Below the pieces are notes generated by a model that made no database searches, was not told the origin of the DNA, and saw only the letters and a list, made by a program, of their open reading frames with translations. From Pseudomonas syringae CC1557 (lineage in GTDB: Bacteria > Pseudomonadota > Gammaproteobacteria > Pseudomonadales > Pseudomonadaceae): a stretch of DNA of 64,000 nt. Positions 1-8,321 of the stretch are shown here, piece by piece (within the stretch, counting starts at the first letter, position 1; every line of letters begins with the position of its first letter). The position numbers and the translations under genes are program-made. The stretch lies in the NCBI RefSeq assembly GCF_000452705.1, contig NZ_CP007014.1:1488001-1552000 (forward strand), read 5' to 3'.

Positions 1-60
1 GTACTAACGGCGACGATAATATGCGCGTTGTTCGATCATTGCAAGAGGCTACTGGAATAA
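1..60 (+). CDS. Possible 3' end of a gene entering from the left
   Basis: Frame 1 is open from the window edge to a TAA at 58-60 and gives 19 residues, hydrophobic at first and ending in Lys-Arg-Leu-Leu-Glu. That could be the C-terminus of a membrane protein whose body lies outside the window. An open stretch this short can occur by chance, so this is only a possibility. No family can be named. Confidence 0.2.
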   Translation, partial: VLTATIICALFDHCKRLLE

Positions 61-62
61 AT

Positions 63-368
63 TTACCAGTGCCCGACCAGTCGATAGATGAGCACCGTAG
101 CAGACGCGACCATTGAACACCCAAGCAAGTAGGCGGCGACGGTAAGCCGCAAGGGGCGCCGATGTCTGATGGCGCGCATGATGTCGCCCGGTTCGTTGAT
201 GCGCCCTTTGCTCAGGCCGCCACAGATGATCAGCATCAGCGCGATTGCAGACAACAGTACGGTGTAGGCAAAGACTCCGCCGTCCGGTGGGGGCAGAACG
301 ATGCTGGTTGTCAAAGCGATGATGCAGACGGCCATCAGTAGCAAGAAGAACTTCGATATCTCCTTCAT
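63..368 (-). CDS. Small hypothetical membrane protein (101 aa)
   Basis: The product has three hydrophobic segments: about residues 5-25, 33-50 and 75-95. A basic loop containing Arg-His-Arg-Arg lies between the second and third, so it should be a small inner-membrane protein with three spans. The ATG at 368 follows an AAGGGA ribosome-binding site at good distance, which supports a real gene. No catalytic motif is visible and I do not recognise the family. It faces away from rmuC, with a 646-base intergenic region between them. A longer overlapping frame at 49-567 has no such start signal and looks like a shadow. Confidence 0.6.
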   Translation of the reverse strand: MKEISKFFLLLMAVCIIALTTSIVLPPPDGGVFAYTVLLSAIALMLIICGGLSKGRINEPGDIMRAIRHRRPLRLTVAAYLLGCSMVASATVLIYRLVGHW

Positions 369-1014
369 GGGTCCCTTTACTGAATCGATAGTGACGGGCG
401 GTGGGTACGTTCAAGCAGGCCTTGGACTGCAACAAGTGCAATGTGTCGCATGACGGGTTTGTGAAGATCCCCGTGAAGTATGAAATGCGCGGGTTAAAAA
501 AGAAATTCCTGGCGTAAAAGCAGCGCTGCGGCCGCGTATTCATTGAAAATCGGATGCAGTCGAGCACATTTTTTCAGGTCGTTGAAATGCCTGAAAAAAG
601 CCGCGGCGGTGAATTGTGCACATTAGCTGCACAAGCTGCCACATCACTGTCACAAGCGTCGCTAAGGGTTTGATTTATGATGGTGAATTATTAAGTCAAT
701 GAAAAACATCGTTTTTTTTTAGCTGGTGAAAAAATCGTCAGTTTGAGCGCAGGCCCCATTCTGTCTACGTTTGCGGCGGTTAAAGGGGGGTTGTCCACTG
801 AGTTATCCACAGCTTCTGTGGATTGTCCCGAATGAAATGTCCCCCCAAAAGGGGGCTGTGCGTACCCGTGAAAACGCGTAGAATCTCATCCCCCGATTTG
901 CCCCGCCTGTGATATCGCCTCGCCTGAGAAGCCGTTTCTCCTGCACTATCCATGTTCTCACCTTATGGCCGCTGACTGGCCGCTGACGGCGATTCAGCCT
1001 GCATGGAGTTTTTA
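369..1014. other. Long intergenic region upstream of rmuC
   Basis: No convincing gene is visible in this 646-base region between the leftward membrane-protein gene and rmuC. It is AT-richer around 660-740, where promoters for both flanking genes may lie. It holds a cluster of DnaA-box-like 9-mers at 791-825 and a C5-A4-G5 hairpin at about 842-855. A 72-codon leftward frame at 803-1021 overlaps these elements and has no recognisable product. Confidence 0.6.
791..825. promoter_or_regulatory. DnaA-box cluster with 8-bp inverted repeat
   Basis: A perfect DnaA box, TTATCCACA, lies at 803-811. A near match, TTGTCCACT, lies at 791-799, and an inverted near match, TGTGGATTG, at 817-825. The last two boxes form an 8-bp inverted repeat (805-812 and 816-823) with a CTT spacer. 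Three boxes in 35 bp suggest a DnaA-binding site or DnaA-controlled promoter. The alternative is a chance palindrome acting as an RNA hairpin. Confidence 0.45.
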
Positions 1015-2493
1015 ATGGCACTCGACCTCAACAGCCTGTTACTTGGGCTCGCCGCCGCTGCATTGCCGTTGCTCGCACTGCTCTGGCACATGCAGCGTCG
1101 TCTGGCTCTGCGTCAAGCCGAGAGCGCCTTGCTGGACGAGCGCCTGAGCATGGCGCAGATGGCACAGGAAGGCCTCAACGCCCAGCTGGATGCCTGCCGT
1201 GATGAAGTCAGTGATCTGGGTCAGGCCAACTCCGCCAAGCAGGCTGACCTTGCCGCGTTGCGCCGCGAGGTCGAATTGCTGCGCGAGGAAAGCGACAATG
1301 CCCGCGAAATGGCCCAGGGCTGGAATATCGAGCGTGCCAGCAGAGAAGCCGAGCTGCGACGCCTCGATGCGCAATGTGCAGCGCTGAACGCCGAACTGCG
1401 CGAGCAGCAAGACAGTCATCAGCAACGCCTGAACGATCTGCAGGGTTCCCGCGACGAATTGCGTGCGCAATTTGCGGAACTGGCAGGCAAGATTTTCGAC
1501 GAGCGTGAGCAGCGCTTCGCCGAGACCAGCCAGCAGCAACTGGGTCAACTGCTCACGCCACTCAAGGAGCGCATCCAGTCGTTTGAAAAGCGCGTCGAAG
1601 AAAGCTATCAGAACGAAGCTCGCGAGCGTTTTTCGCTGGCCAAGGAGCTGGAGCGTCTGCAACAGTTGAACCTGCGCCTGAGTGATGAAGCCACCAACCT
1701 GACCCGTGCTCTAAAGGGGCAGAAGACCCAAGGCAACTGGGGGGAGCTGATTCTGGAGCGTGTGCTTGAGCATGCCGGGCTGGAGAAGGGCCGCGAGTAT
1801 CAGACCCAGGTCAGCCTCAAGGGGCCAGACGGGGAGCGCTTTCAGCCAGACGTATTGATCATGTTGCCGGGTGACAAGCAGGTTGTAGTGGATGCCAAGG
1901 TCAGCCTGACGGCCTATCAGCAGTATGTGTCAGCTGACGATGACGTGATTGGCCAGGCTGCGCTGAAACAGCACGTGCTGTCCCTGCGTAATCACGTCAA
2001 AGGTCTGTCAGGCAAGGATTACAAGCGTCTGGAGGGCTTGCACAGTCTGGATTTTGTTCTGCTGTTTGTGCCCATCGAAGCTGCTTTTTCTGCCGCGTTG
2101 CAGGCTGAACCGAATCTGTTTCAGGAGGCCTTTGACCGTAACATCGTGATCGTCAGCCCGACCACGCTGCTGGCGACCTTGCGGGTTATCGACAGTCTCT
2201 GGAAGCAAGAGCGGCAGAGTCAGAATGCCCGGGAGATCGCCGAGCGGGCAGGCTGGCTGTACGACAAGTTCGTATTGTTCATTCAGGATCTGGACGAGGT
2301 CGGCAATCGCTTGCAGCAGCTCGACAAGGCCTATTCAGCGGCCCGCAACAAGCTCACCGAAGGGCGCGGCAATCTGATCAGTCGCAGCGAGCAGCTCAAG
2401 TTGCTCGGTGCGCGTGCCAGCAAGAGCCTGCCTGCCGACTTGCTCGAAAGAGCGATGACCGATGGGGAGGGGCTGATTCGTCAGCCTGAATGA
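1015..2493 (+). CDS. rmuC: DNA recombination protein RmuC
   Basis: RmuC proteins are tail-type putative nucleases that limit inversions at short inverted repeats. The N-terminus is one membrane-anchoring hydrophobic segment (about residues 5-22). A long Glu/Arg/Gln-rich coiled coil follows to about residue 220. The conserved RmuC domain comes next and contains the TQGNWGE motif, a hydrophobic LPGDKQVVVDAKVSL strand and an FVPIEAAF segment; the VDAKVSL and PIEAAF motifs resemble PD-(D/E)XK-type folds. I chose the ATG at 1015 because GGAG lies six bases upstream; an ATG at 1003 overlaps that site. The 492 residues match the family length. The gene stands alone, with a microprotein gene 199 bases downstream. 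Confidence 0.93.
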   Translation: MALDLNSLLLGLAAAALPLLALLWHMQRRLALRQAESALLDERLSMAQMAQEGLNAQLDACRDEVSDLGQANSAKQADLAALRREVELLREESDNAREMAQGWNIERASREAELRRLDAQCAALNAELREQQDSHQQRLNDLQGSRDELRAQFAELAGKIFDEREQRFAETSQQQLGQLLTPLKERIQSFEKRVEESYQNEARERFSLAKELERLQQLNLRLSDEATNLTRALKGQKTQGNWGELILERVLEHAGLEKGREYQTQVSLKGPDGERFQPDVLIMLPGDKQVVVDAKVSLTAYQQYVSADDDVIGQAALKQHVLSLRNHVKGLSGKDYKRLEGLHSLDFVLLFVPIEAAFSAALQAEPNLFQEAFDRNIVIVSPTTLLATLRVIDSLWKQERQSQNAREIAERAGWLYDKFVLFIQDLDEVGNRLQQLDKAYSAARNKLTEGRGNLISRSEQLKLLGARASKSLPADLLERAMTDGEGLIRQPE

Positions 2494-2692
2494 ATCGCTC
2501 CTGCCTTTGATGCAATGTTCAGTAACAGGCCGTCCGTCGCAAAGACTAGAAGCGATCCTGCACAACTGTCACATTGGCTGCATCGGGAAAATTTTTTCCT
2601 GTGACACTCGGCTAACGGTTCATTTGCTTCTATGATCTTTAGTGAGTAATGAGTACAGATTGACTGCCGGGTTTTTCCCTCAAGGGGGCTCC

Positions 2693-2815
2693 ATGAATAC
2701 CAAACTGCAAGAATGGCTGCATGATCTGGGTGTTGCACTGGGTCTGATCGAACGACCAAAGCTGCAACCCATTCCGGTTCGTGCCGACGACGAGCGTCGC
2801 CGTCCACGCCGCTAG
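2693..2815 (+). CDS. 40-residue basic microprotein, hypothetical
   Basis: A 40-codon ORF starts at ATG 2693, seven bases after the strong ribosome-binding site AAGGGGG. The peptide begins MNTKLQEWLHDLGVALGLIE, an amphipathic helix. It continues with a Pro/Gln linker and ends in Glu-Arg-Arg-Arg-Pro-Arg-Arg. A basic tail and amphipathic start suit a membrane-surface or nucleic-acid-binding peptide, but no function is known to me. Start signal, codon use and a clean stop support translation. I have the impression that similar short proteins occur in other pseudomonads; this needs a search. Confidence 0.65.
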   Translation: MNTKLQEWLHDLGVALGLIERPKLQPIPVRADDERRRPRR

Positions 2816-2955
2816 GCTTCTCGCTTGATCCAGTCAGTTGGATGGTAGCGTGTGCTTAATCTCCTCAAGTATCGCAGCGGGGCGTAAAGGGCGTCCCGGC
2901 ACAATGTGCATGCACTCGATGCCGATACTTCGGTCATACCTCTGATCCACTTTCC

Positions 2956-3207
2956 TCATTGCCCCCCGACAGTCCCCCGCCTGAACAGAATCATGTCGAT
3001 CACCATCGCGAGTGTCGTGGGTTTTGCCTTCATGTCATTCGGAAATTCGAGCTTGAATTTCTTCCCCAGTACGCTGAACAGTCTTTCGATGTCGTGGTTA
3101 TCCAGAACCAGGTCGTCAAACGTGGCTTTTTCGCGAATTTCGGATTTATCCACCAGGATAATGCCCAATTCATCAAACACGCTCTGTCGGATTGCCACGC
3201 GATCCAT
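2956..3207 (-). CDS. Acyl carrier protein-like protein lacking the carrier serine
   Basis: The 83-residue product aligns along its length with acyl carrier proteins. An N-terminal helix is followed by KATFDDL, the position of the ACP A-S-F-x-E-D-L strand. A helix-II region and a KPTTLAMVIDMI stretch follow, resembling the T-T-V-x-x-x-I-D-Y-I end of ACP. The Asp-Ser-Leu site that takes 4'-phosphopantetheine reads Asp-Asn-His here, so the Ser is missing. The start at 3207 follows CAGGAG five bases away; a longer frame to 3267 lacks a good site. It could be a non-modified structural homologue or a decayed carrier. No fatty-acid or polyketide genes are nearby, so the partner is unknown. Confidence 0.7.
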   Translation of the reverse strand: MDRVAIRQSVFDELGIILVDKSEIREKATFDDLVLDNHDIERLFSVLGKKFKLEFPNDMKAKPTTLAMVIDMILFRRGTVGGQ

Positions 3208-3451
3208 GAGTACTCCTGATGTTGATCGTGTCAGGATCGGGAAGGCGTACTGCATGTCACCCGTCAAGCGTGTGAGATTAGCTCAAACCAGTGGAACAGC
3301 TGCCGATTGCCCCGGCGCCAGCGTATGAAGTTGTTTAAACTGTCTTCTTGTTCGACAGACGGTTGCTGTACGACCTGAACCGCCATTCCCGTTGCTGACA
3401 GGGGGCTTCGCTGTAAACCCTTGCAGAGCAGGTCCGCCCGAGAGAGAGTTG

Positions 3452-4045
3452 ATGTCCCGCGCCCGCTGTGAACGTTGCCTGCGTCCAACTGCGCATTGCC
3501 TGTGCGCGCTGATCCCGCAACTGGACAGCCGTACCAGGGTGTTGATCCTGCAGCATCCCTCTGAAGTCAGTCATGCATTGAATACGGCGCGGCTTGCCGC
3601 TTTGGGGCTGGTCAATGCGCAGTTGTACGTAGGCGAGGTCTTCGATGATCTGCATGCATTATTGAGCCCGCCTGGCTATCAGGCGCGATTGTTGTTCCCC
3701 GGCGAAGCTGCTGAAACACTGACGCCCTGTGCCAGTGATGCGCCGCCGATGCTGCTGGTCGTGCCGGATGGCACCTGGCGTAAAGTGCGCAAAATGCTGC
3801 ACCTCAATCCGTTGCTGGCTGCATTGCCGAGGGTCAGCCTGGGTGTTGTGCCCGCTTCGCGCTACCGGTTGCGCAAAGCGCCGGGGCCGGATGCACTGTC
3901 GACCCTTGAGGCCATTGTTCATGCGTTGCAGGCGCTGGAAGCACCGAGCTCTTTCGCAGCGCTCCTGAAGCCGTTCGACGCTTTGATCGAGGGCCAGATT
4001 CAAGCGATGGGCAGTGAGACGTATCAGCGTAATCACGGCACCTGA
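3452..4045 (+). CDS. tapT: DTW-domain tRNA-uridine aminocarboxypropyltransferase
   Basis: TapT (YfiP in E. coli) transfers the aminocarboxypropyl group of S-adenosylmethionine to U47 of tRNAs, making acp3U. The 197-residue protein starts with a Cys-x2-Cys...Cys-x-Cys cluster (residues 6-18), as in DTW proteins. It carries the signature Asp-Gly-Thr-Trp in VVPDGTWRKVRKM near residue 110. The SRYRLRKAP motif follows, probably lining the SAM site. I chose ATG 3452 after a purine-rich GAGAGAG; the frame runs 20 codons further up without a better start. The gene is monocistronic or pairs loosely with the EamA gene 106 bases later. Confidence 0.88.
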   Translation: MSRARCERCLRPTAHCLCALIPQLDSRTRVLILQHPSEVSHALNTARLAALGLVNAQLYVGEVFDDLHALLSPPGYQARLLFPGEAAETLTPCASDAPPMLLVVPDGTWRKVRKMLHLNPLLAALPRVSLGVVPASRYRLRKAPGPDALSTLEAIVHALQALEAPSSFAALLKPFDALIEGQIQAMGSETYQRNHGT

Positions 4046-4151
4046 CCGCCAATAAAACAATTTGTCGTCTTAACCGCGCCCAGCTGTCCCTGTCACTTTG
4101 CCGGGTAGCGCCTAGAATGATGCTGTTGTTTTACCTCTTGCGGGATTTCCG

Positions 4152-5111
4152 ATGCATATCTCTTCTGGTCGCTGGGTCTATGGTCTGTGCCTGTCGCTCC
4201 TGACTGCGCTGCTCTGGGGCGTTCTGCCTATCAAGCTCAAGCAGGTTTTGCAGGTGATGGATCCGGTGACCGTCACCTGGTTCAGGTTGTTTGTCTCCGG
4301 CGCGTTGCTGTTTGTCTGGCTGGCGTCGGTCAAACGCTTGCCCAGCTTCAAATTGCTGGGTCGCAAGGGCAAAACACTGGTGTTGCTGGCGGTGTTCGGG
4401 CTGGTCGGCAACTACGTGCTGTACCTGATCGGTCTGCGCCTGCTGAGCCCCGGGACCACGCAATTGCTGGTTCAGGTCGGCCCGATCTTCCTGTTGATAG
4501 GCAGTATCTTTCTGTTCAAGGAGCGCTTCAGTGTGGGGCAGGGCATCGGCCTGCTGGTGCTGTTGATCGGCTTCGGGCTGTTCTTTAATCAACGGCTGAT
4601 CGAGCTGTTCACCTCGTTGGGTGATTACACCACCGGTGTGCTGGTTGTCCTGCTGGCGTCGACCATCTGGACGTTTTACGGGTTAAGCCAGAAACAGCTG
4701 CTGACCGTATGGAATTCGCTGCAGGTCATGATGGTGATCTACCTGTTCTGCGCCTTGCTGCTCACGCCCTGGGCACATCCCGCCGAAGCCTTGTTGTTGA
4801 GCCCGTTGCAGGGCTGGCTGCTGCTTGCCTGCTGCCTGAATACACTGATCGCCTATGGAGCGTTTGCCGAAGCGTTGGCGCATTGGGAAGCGTCGAGAGT
4901 CAGTGCCACGCTCGCGTTGACCCCGCTGATCACGCTGGCGGCGGTGGCGTGCGCTGCCTGGTTCTGGCCGGATTATGTGCAGGCCGAAGAGTTGAATGTA
5001 CTGGGGTATGGCGGGGCGCTGCTGGTGGTGGCGGGATCGGCACTGACCGCGCTTGGTCCTTCGCTGATGGCCGGGCTGCGAGCGCGCAAGGCAAGACTGG
5101 CCCAGGCATGA
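4152..5111 (+). CDS. EamA/DMT-superfamily transporter
   Basis: The 319-residue product has about ten hydrophobic spans arranged as two repeats of a five-helix EamA unit. The first covers about residues 10-150 and the second about 160-300, as in drug/metabolite transporters. Family features include the early TALLWGVLPIKLK segment, the P-V-T-V-T-W-F-R loop after helix 1, and a basic C-terminal tail. It should sit in the inner membrane and export a small metabolite. The substrate cannot be deduced, as the family covers amino acids, nucleosides and drugs. A TAGAAT box at 4113-4118 may be its -10 element. The neighbour downstream is convergent. Confidence 0.88.
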   Translation: MHISSGRWVYGLCLSLLTALLWGVLPIKLKQVLQVMDPVTVTWFRLFVSGALLFVWLASVKRLPSFKLLGRKGKTLVLLAVFGLVGNYVLYLIGLRLLSPGTTQLLVQVGPIFLLIGSIFLFKERFSVGQGIGLLVLLIGFGLFFNQRLIELFTSLGDYTTGVLVVLLASTIWTFYGLSQKQLLTVWNSLQVMMVIYLFCALLLTPWAHPAEALLLSPLQGWLLLACCLNTLIAYGAFAEALAHWEASRVSATLALTPLITLAAVACAAWFWPDYVQAEELNVLGYGGALLVVAGSALTALGPSLMAGLRARKARLAQA

Positions 5112-5138
5112 CGAGGTTCTGCGACCGGCGCATGCGAA

Positions 5139-5753
5139 TCAGCGTTTGCCCAGTGCCTGTGCCTTGAGTATCCATTCCTGCCGCTGCTGCTCGGTAGCGC
5201 TGTGCACTGGGGCGAACTCGGTCAGGCGTTTGGTCTTGATCCCGCAGAAACCGAGAATGGTGCGGATCATCTGGCGGTGCGCAGGCGCGCCGTAAATCCA
5301 GTGGAAGTAGCCTGCCGGCGTATCCATGGCGACCAGTAGTTCAGCGCTACGGCCTTTGAGCAGTTCGTTGGATGAGTGTTTACGGCCGTGGGACTTGAAC
5401 GCAAAACCGGGCATCAGCACCCGGTCGAAGAAGCCTGTCAGCAGGGCAGGTAGCCCACCCCACCAGACGGGGTAGACGAACACCAAGTGCTCGGCCCAGT
5501 GAATCTGACGCTGTGCGTCGAGCAGATCAGCTTCCAGCGTCTGCGTCTGATCGTAGCCATGATGCAGAATCGGATCGAAGTCCAGTTCGCCCAGTTTGAT
5601 GATCCGCACTACATGGCCTTCGCCCCGCGCAGCCTGCGCGTAGGCGTCACCCAGTGCGTGACAAAAGCTGATGGCTTTCGGCGTGCCGTAAACCATCAGG
5701 ATTCGCTTGCCATTGCCTTCCAGCGGCGTTGCGCCGCTTTTGGCATCAGCCAT
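5139..5753 (-). CDS. NAD(P)H:quinone oxidoreductase, flavodoxin-2 fold
   Basis: The 204-residue protein matches the KefF/MdaB/NQO group of FMN or FAD quinone reductases. A strand with the motif [20 protein letters not shown] binds flavin phosphate. [20 protein letters not shown] is the family signature for flavin and quinone binding. The ATG at 5753 is preceded by GAGG and overlaps the fumC stop by eight bases, so the two are translated from one transcript. It probably reduces quinones or electrophiles with two electrons in the cytoplasm. The natural substrate is unknown. Confidence 0.85.
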   Translation of the reverse strand: MADAKSGATPLEGNGKRILMVYGTPKAISFCHALGDAYAQAARGEGHVVRIIKLGELDFDPILHHGYDQTQTLEADLLDAQRQIHWAEHLVFVYPVWWGGLPALLTGFFDRVLMPGFAFKSHGRKHSSNELLKGRSAELLVAMDTPAGYFHWIYGAPAHRQMIRTILGFCGIKTKRLTEFAPVHSATEQQRQEWILKAQALGKR

Positions 5754-7140
5754 TGCTGCCAGCCTCAAGCATTTTTTCCGGACGGACCCAGGCGTCGAAC
5801 TCTTCGTCAGTCAGGTAGCCCAGCGCAAGAGAGGCTTCACGCAGGGTCAGGCCTTCGGTGTAGGCTTTTTTGGCAATCTGCGCGGACTTGTCATAACCGA
5901 TGTGCGGATTGAGTGCAGTCACCAGCATCAGGCCACGCTCAAGATGCTCGGCCATTTTTTCGGCGTCCGGCTCCATGCCCGCAATGCAGTGCTCGTTGAA
6001 ATTACTGCAACCGTCGGCCAGCAATCGGATCGATTGCAGGATGTTGTGAATGATCACCGGCTTGTACACGTTCAACTGCAGATGACCCTGACTGGCGGCG
6101 AAACCGATGGTCACGTCGTTGCCCATGACCTGGCAGGCGAGCATCGACAGGGCCTCGCATTGGGTCGGATTGACCTTGCCGGGCATGATCGAGCTGCCCG
6201 GTTCGTTGGCCGGCAAGCGCACTTCTGCCAGCCCGGCACGCGGACCGGAGCCCAGCAGACGCAGGTCGTTGGCGATTTTCATCAGCGTCCCGGCCAGCGT
6301 TTTCAGAGCGCCGGAGAGCGCAGCAAGGGGTTCGTGCCCTGCCAACGCGGCGAATTTGTTGGGTGCCGTGACGAAGGGCAGCCCGGACAGCGCAGCCAGT
6401 TCCGCCGCGATGGCCTCGGCAAAGCCTTTTGGTGAGTTGAGCCCGGTGCCGACCGCGGTGCCGCCTTGTGCCAGTTCATAAACGGCGGGCAGGGCGGCGC
6501 GAATGGCCTTTTCTGCGTAATCGAGTTGCGCGACAAACCCGGAAAGCTCCTGACCAAAGGTGATCGGGGTCGCGTCCATCATGTGCGTGCGCCCGGTCTT
6601 GACCAGTTTCATGTGTCGGGCGGCTTGCTCGGCCAGGCCGCTGGACAGCTCGGCAATTGCGGGCAGCAGGCTGCTCTTGACGGCCTGGGCTGTGGCAATG
6701 TGCATGGCGGTCGGGAAGCAGTCGTTGGAGCTTTGCGAGCGATTGACGTGATCGTTCGGGTGGACCGGCGACTTGCCGCCACGACCCTGGCCAGCCAGTT
6801 CATTGGCGCGACCGGCAATCACTTCGTTGACGTTCATGTTGCTTTGCGTGCCGCTGCCGGTCTGCCACACAACCAGCGGAAACTGCGCGTCGTGTTGGCC
6901 GTCGAGCACTTCGTCGGCGGCCTGTTCGATGAGGCGGGCGATGTCGGCAGGCAGGTCGCCGTTGCGGTTGTTGACCCGGGCGGCGGCCTTCTTGATCAGG
7001 GTCAGTGCGTGCAGGACGGGCAGCGGCATACGCTGGTCGCCAATCGCAAAATTGATCAGTGAGCGCTGGGTCTGCGCGCCCCAGTAAGCGTCTTCGGGGA
7101 CTTCGATCGGGCCGATGCTGTCGGTTTCGGTGCGGCTCAC
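5746..7140 (-). CDS. fumC: Class II fumarate hydratase
   Basis: FumC interconverts fumarate and L-malate in the TCA cycle and needs no iron-sulfur cluster. The 464 residues agree with the family. Visible signatures are the N-terminal [20 protein letters not shown], the [13 protein letters not shown] helix, the [12 protein letters not shown] loop and the superfamily signature [13 protein letters not shown] that forms the active-site flap with its catalytic Ser. In pseudomonads FumC often takes over when iron or redox stress limits class I enzymes. Here it shares an operon with a flavin quinone reductase, which fits a stress-linked role. It lies divergent from a DUF2059 gene across 169 bases. 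Confidence 0.95.
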   Translation of the reverse strand: MSRTETDSIGPIEVPEDAYWGAQTQRSLINFAIGDQRMPLPVLHALTLIKKAAARVNNRNGDLPADIARLIEQAADEVLDGQHDAQFPLVVWQTGSGTQSNMNVNEVIAGRANELAGQGRGGKSPVHPNDHVNRSQSSNDCFPTAMHIATAQAVKSSLLPAIAELSSGLAEQAARHMKLVKTGRTHMMDATPITFGQELSGFVAQLDYAEKAIRAALPAVYELAQGGTAVGTGLNSPKGFAEAIAAELAALSGLPFVTAPNKFAALAGHEPLAALSGALKTLAGTLMKIANDLRLLGSGPRAGLAEVRLPANEPGSSIMPGKVNPTQCEALSMLACQVMGNDVTIGFAASQGHLQLNVYKPVIIHNILQSIRLLADGCSNFNEHCIAGMEPDAEKMAEHLERGLMLVTALNPHIGYDKSAQIAKKAYTEGLTLREASLALGYLTDEEFDAWVRPEKMLEAGSNG

Positions 7141-7309
7141 TGGTCTTACTCCTTTAAGTACGTTGCAGGGTTAGGTAGCTATATGCATGCAGGGTTCCCG
7201 AGCCGTGCTTTTTAACCGCTCGGCGAACCGGGGGTTGAGCCAAAAGCCCAGATAAGCGCAGAATGGTCGGCCCTGGGGTAAAGCCTCGTTTGCTAGATAA
7301 GGAAACTCG

Positions 7310-7843
7310 ATGACCCGTCTTCGTGCCATCTGTACCGCGGTAGCCCTGGTATGTGCCAGCGGTCAGGTCTTCGCCGACACCGCCAGTCACAACGCGAGCG
7401 CCGAAACATTCCTGAAGCTCGCCAACGCCGATCGCCTGGGCGCTCCGGTCTATGCACAGGTTCAGCAGATGTTTGCTCAGCGTTTTGCTGAAACCAAGGC
7501 ACCTGCATCGAAAAAAGCGCTGCTTGAAACCTATCAGGCCAAAGCCAACACCGCTCTGGATCAAGCCATCGGCTGGAACAAGCTCAAGCCTGAAATGGTC
7601 AAGCTGTACACCGCCAACTTCACCGAAAGCGAGCTGAAGGATCTGGTTGCGTTCTACCAGTCTCCACTGGGCAAGAAAGTGATGACCAAGATGCCCGAGC
7701 TGGCTCAGCAATCTGCTCAGCTGACCCAGAGCAAGCTGGAAAGCGCCGTGCCTGTCGTCAACAAGTTGCTGGCCGACATGACTGCCGAACTGGAACCTGC
7801 CAAGGCTGCTGCACCCGCTGCTGCTCCGGCCAAGAAGCCCTGA
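7310..7843 (+). CDS. Secreted or periplasmic DUF2059 protein
   Basis: The 177-residue product starts with a clear signal peptide: basic Met-Thr-Arg-Leu-Arg, a hydrophobic core, and a likely cleavage after Val-Phe-Ala near residue 22. The mature part is helical, with the DUF2059 pattern: ETYQAKANTALDQAIGWNKL, then VKLYTANFTESELKDLVAFY and SPLGKKVMTKMPEL. The C-terminus is a low-complexity Ala/Pro/Lys tail. The start is preceded by AAGGAAA. The domain has no assigned biochemical role. The gene is 15 bases from bolA and is probably co-transcribed with it. Confidence 0.85.
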   Translation: MTRLRAICTAVALVCASGQVFADTASHNASAETFLKLANADRLGAPVYAQVQQMFAQRFAETKAPASKKALLETYQAKANTALDQAIGWNKLKPEMVKLYTANFTESELKDLVAFYQSPLGKKVMTKMPELAQQSAQLTQSKLESAVPVVNKLLADMTAELEPAKAAAPAAAPAKKP

Positions 7844-7858
7844 TCGGCGAGCCATACC

Positions 7859-8152
7859 ATGACCATGCAAAAACGAATCGAGTCGGCGCTCGCGCTGCTG
7901 CAACCGCACCATCTGCAAGTGCTCGACGAGAGCCACATGCACAGTCGTGGCGAGCAGACGCACTACAAGGCGATTCTGGTCAGTGATCAGTTTCAGGGTC
8001 TCAATTCGGTCAAACGACACCAGAAGGTCTATGCCACGCTGGGCGGTCTGATGGGCGAGTTTCATGCTCTGGCACTGCACACTTATACACCGGAAGAATG
8101 GGCGAAGACTGGCGCAGCGCCGGTTTCACCCACTTGTGCCGGTGGTCACTGA
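7859..8152 (+). CDS. BolA-family protein
   Basis: BolA proteins bind monothiol glutaredoxins through a shared [2Fe-2S] cluster, and some act in stress and morphology control. The 97-residue protein has the expected fold order: an N-terminal MQKRIESALALLQPHHLQVL helix and strand, the DESHMHSRGEQTHYKAILVS segment with conserved His, then FQGLNSVKRHQKVYATLGGLM, which is the class-II KH-like signature. The conserved His in VKRHQ is present. A short C-terminal tail contains a Cys. It follows the DUF2059 gene closely. Confidence 0.9.
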   Translation: MTMQKRIESALALLQPHHLQVLDESHMHSRGEQTHYKAILVSDQFQGLNSVKRHQKVYATLGGLMGEFHALALHTYTPEEWAKTGAAPVSPTCAGGH

Positions 8153-8170
8153 CAGGGCATGGAGTGATCC

Positions 8171-8192
8171 TGCCCCTTTGCGGGGGCATTTA
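8171..8192 (+). terminator. Terminator-like hairpin after bolA
   Basis: TGCCCC at 8171-8176 pairs with GGGGCA at 8183-8188 across a TTTGCG loop, and TTTACTT follows. The short U tract makes termination plausible but not certain. Confidence 0.45.
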
Positions 8193-8234
8193 CTTCACTG
8201 ACCTGCCTGCATCCCTTCGGTTTTTGCTAGAATC

Positions 8235-8267
8235 CGCACCGCGCCGCTTGGCCGGTGCGTTTTTTTT
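8235..8267 (+). terminator. Strong intrinsic terminator upstream of trhO
   Basis: CGCACCG (8235-8241) pairs with CGGTGCG (8253-8259), with an inner GCC/GGC pairing around a GCTT loop, followed by eight T residues. It sits only 55 bases before the trhO start. It either ends the bolA transcript or attenuates a transcript that starts just upstream, where a TAGAAT box is seen at 8228-8233. Confidence 0.75.
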
Positions 8268-8321
8268 GTACGGAATTTTTGCCCGGTAGGCCCTTTGCGA
8301 GGGTCGCCACTGGAGAGATGC

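Noticed and set aside
842..855. A C5-A4-G5 hairpin before rmuC considered as a terminator
   Set aside because: The stem is only five base pairs and no T run follows on either strand.
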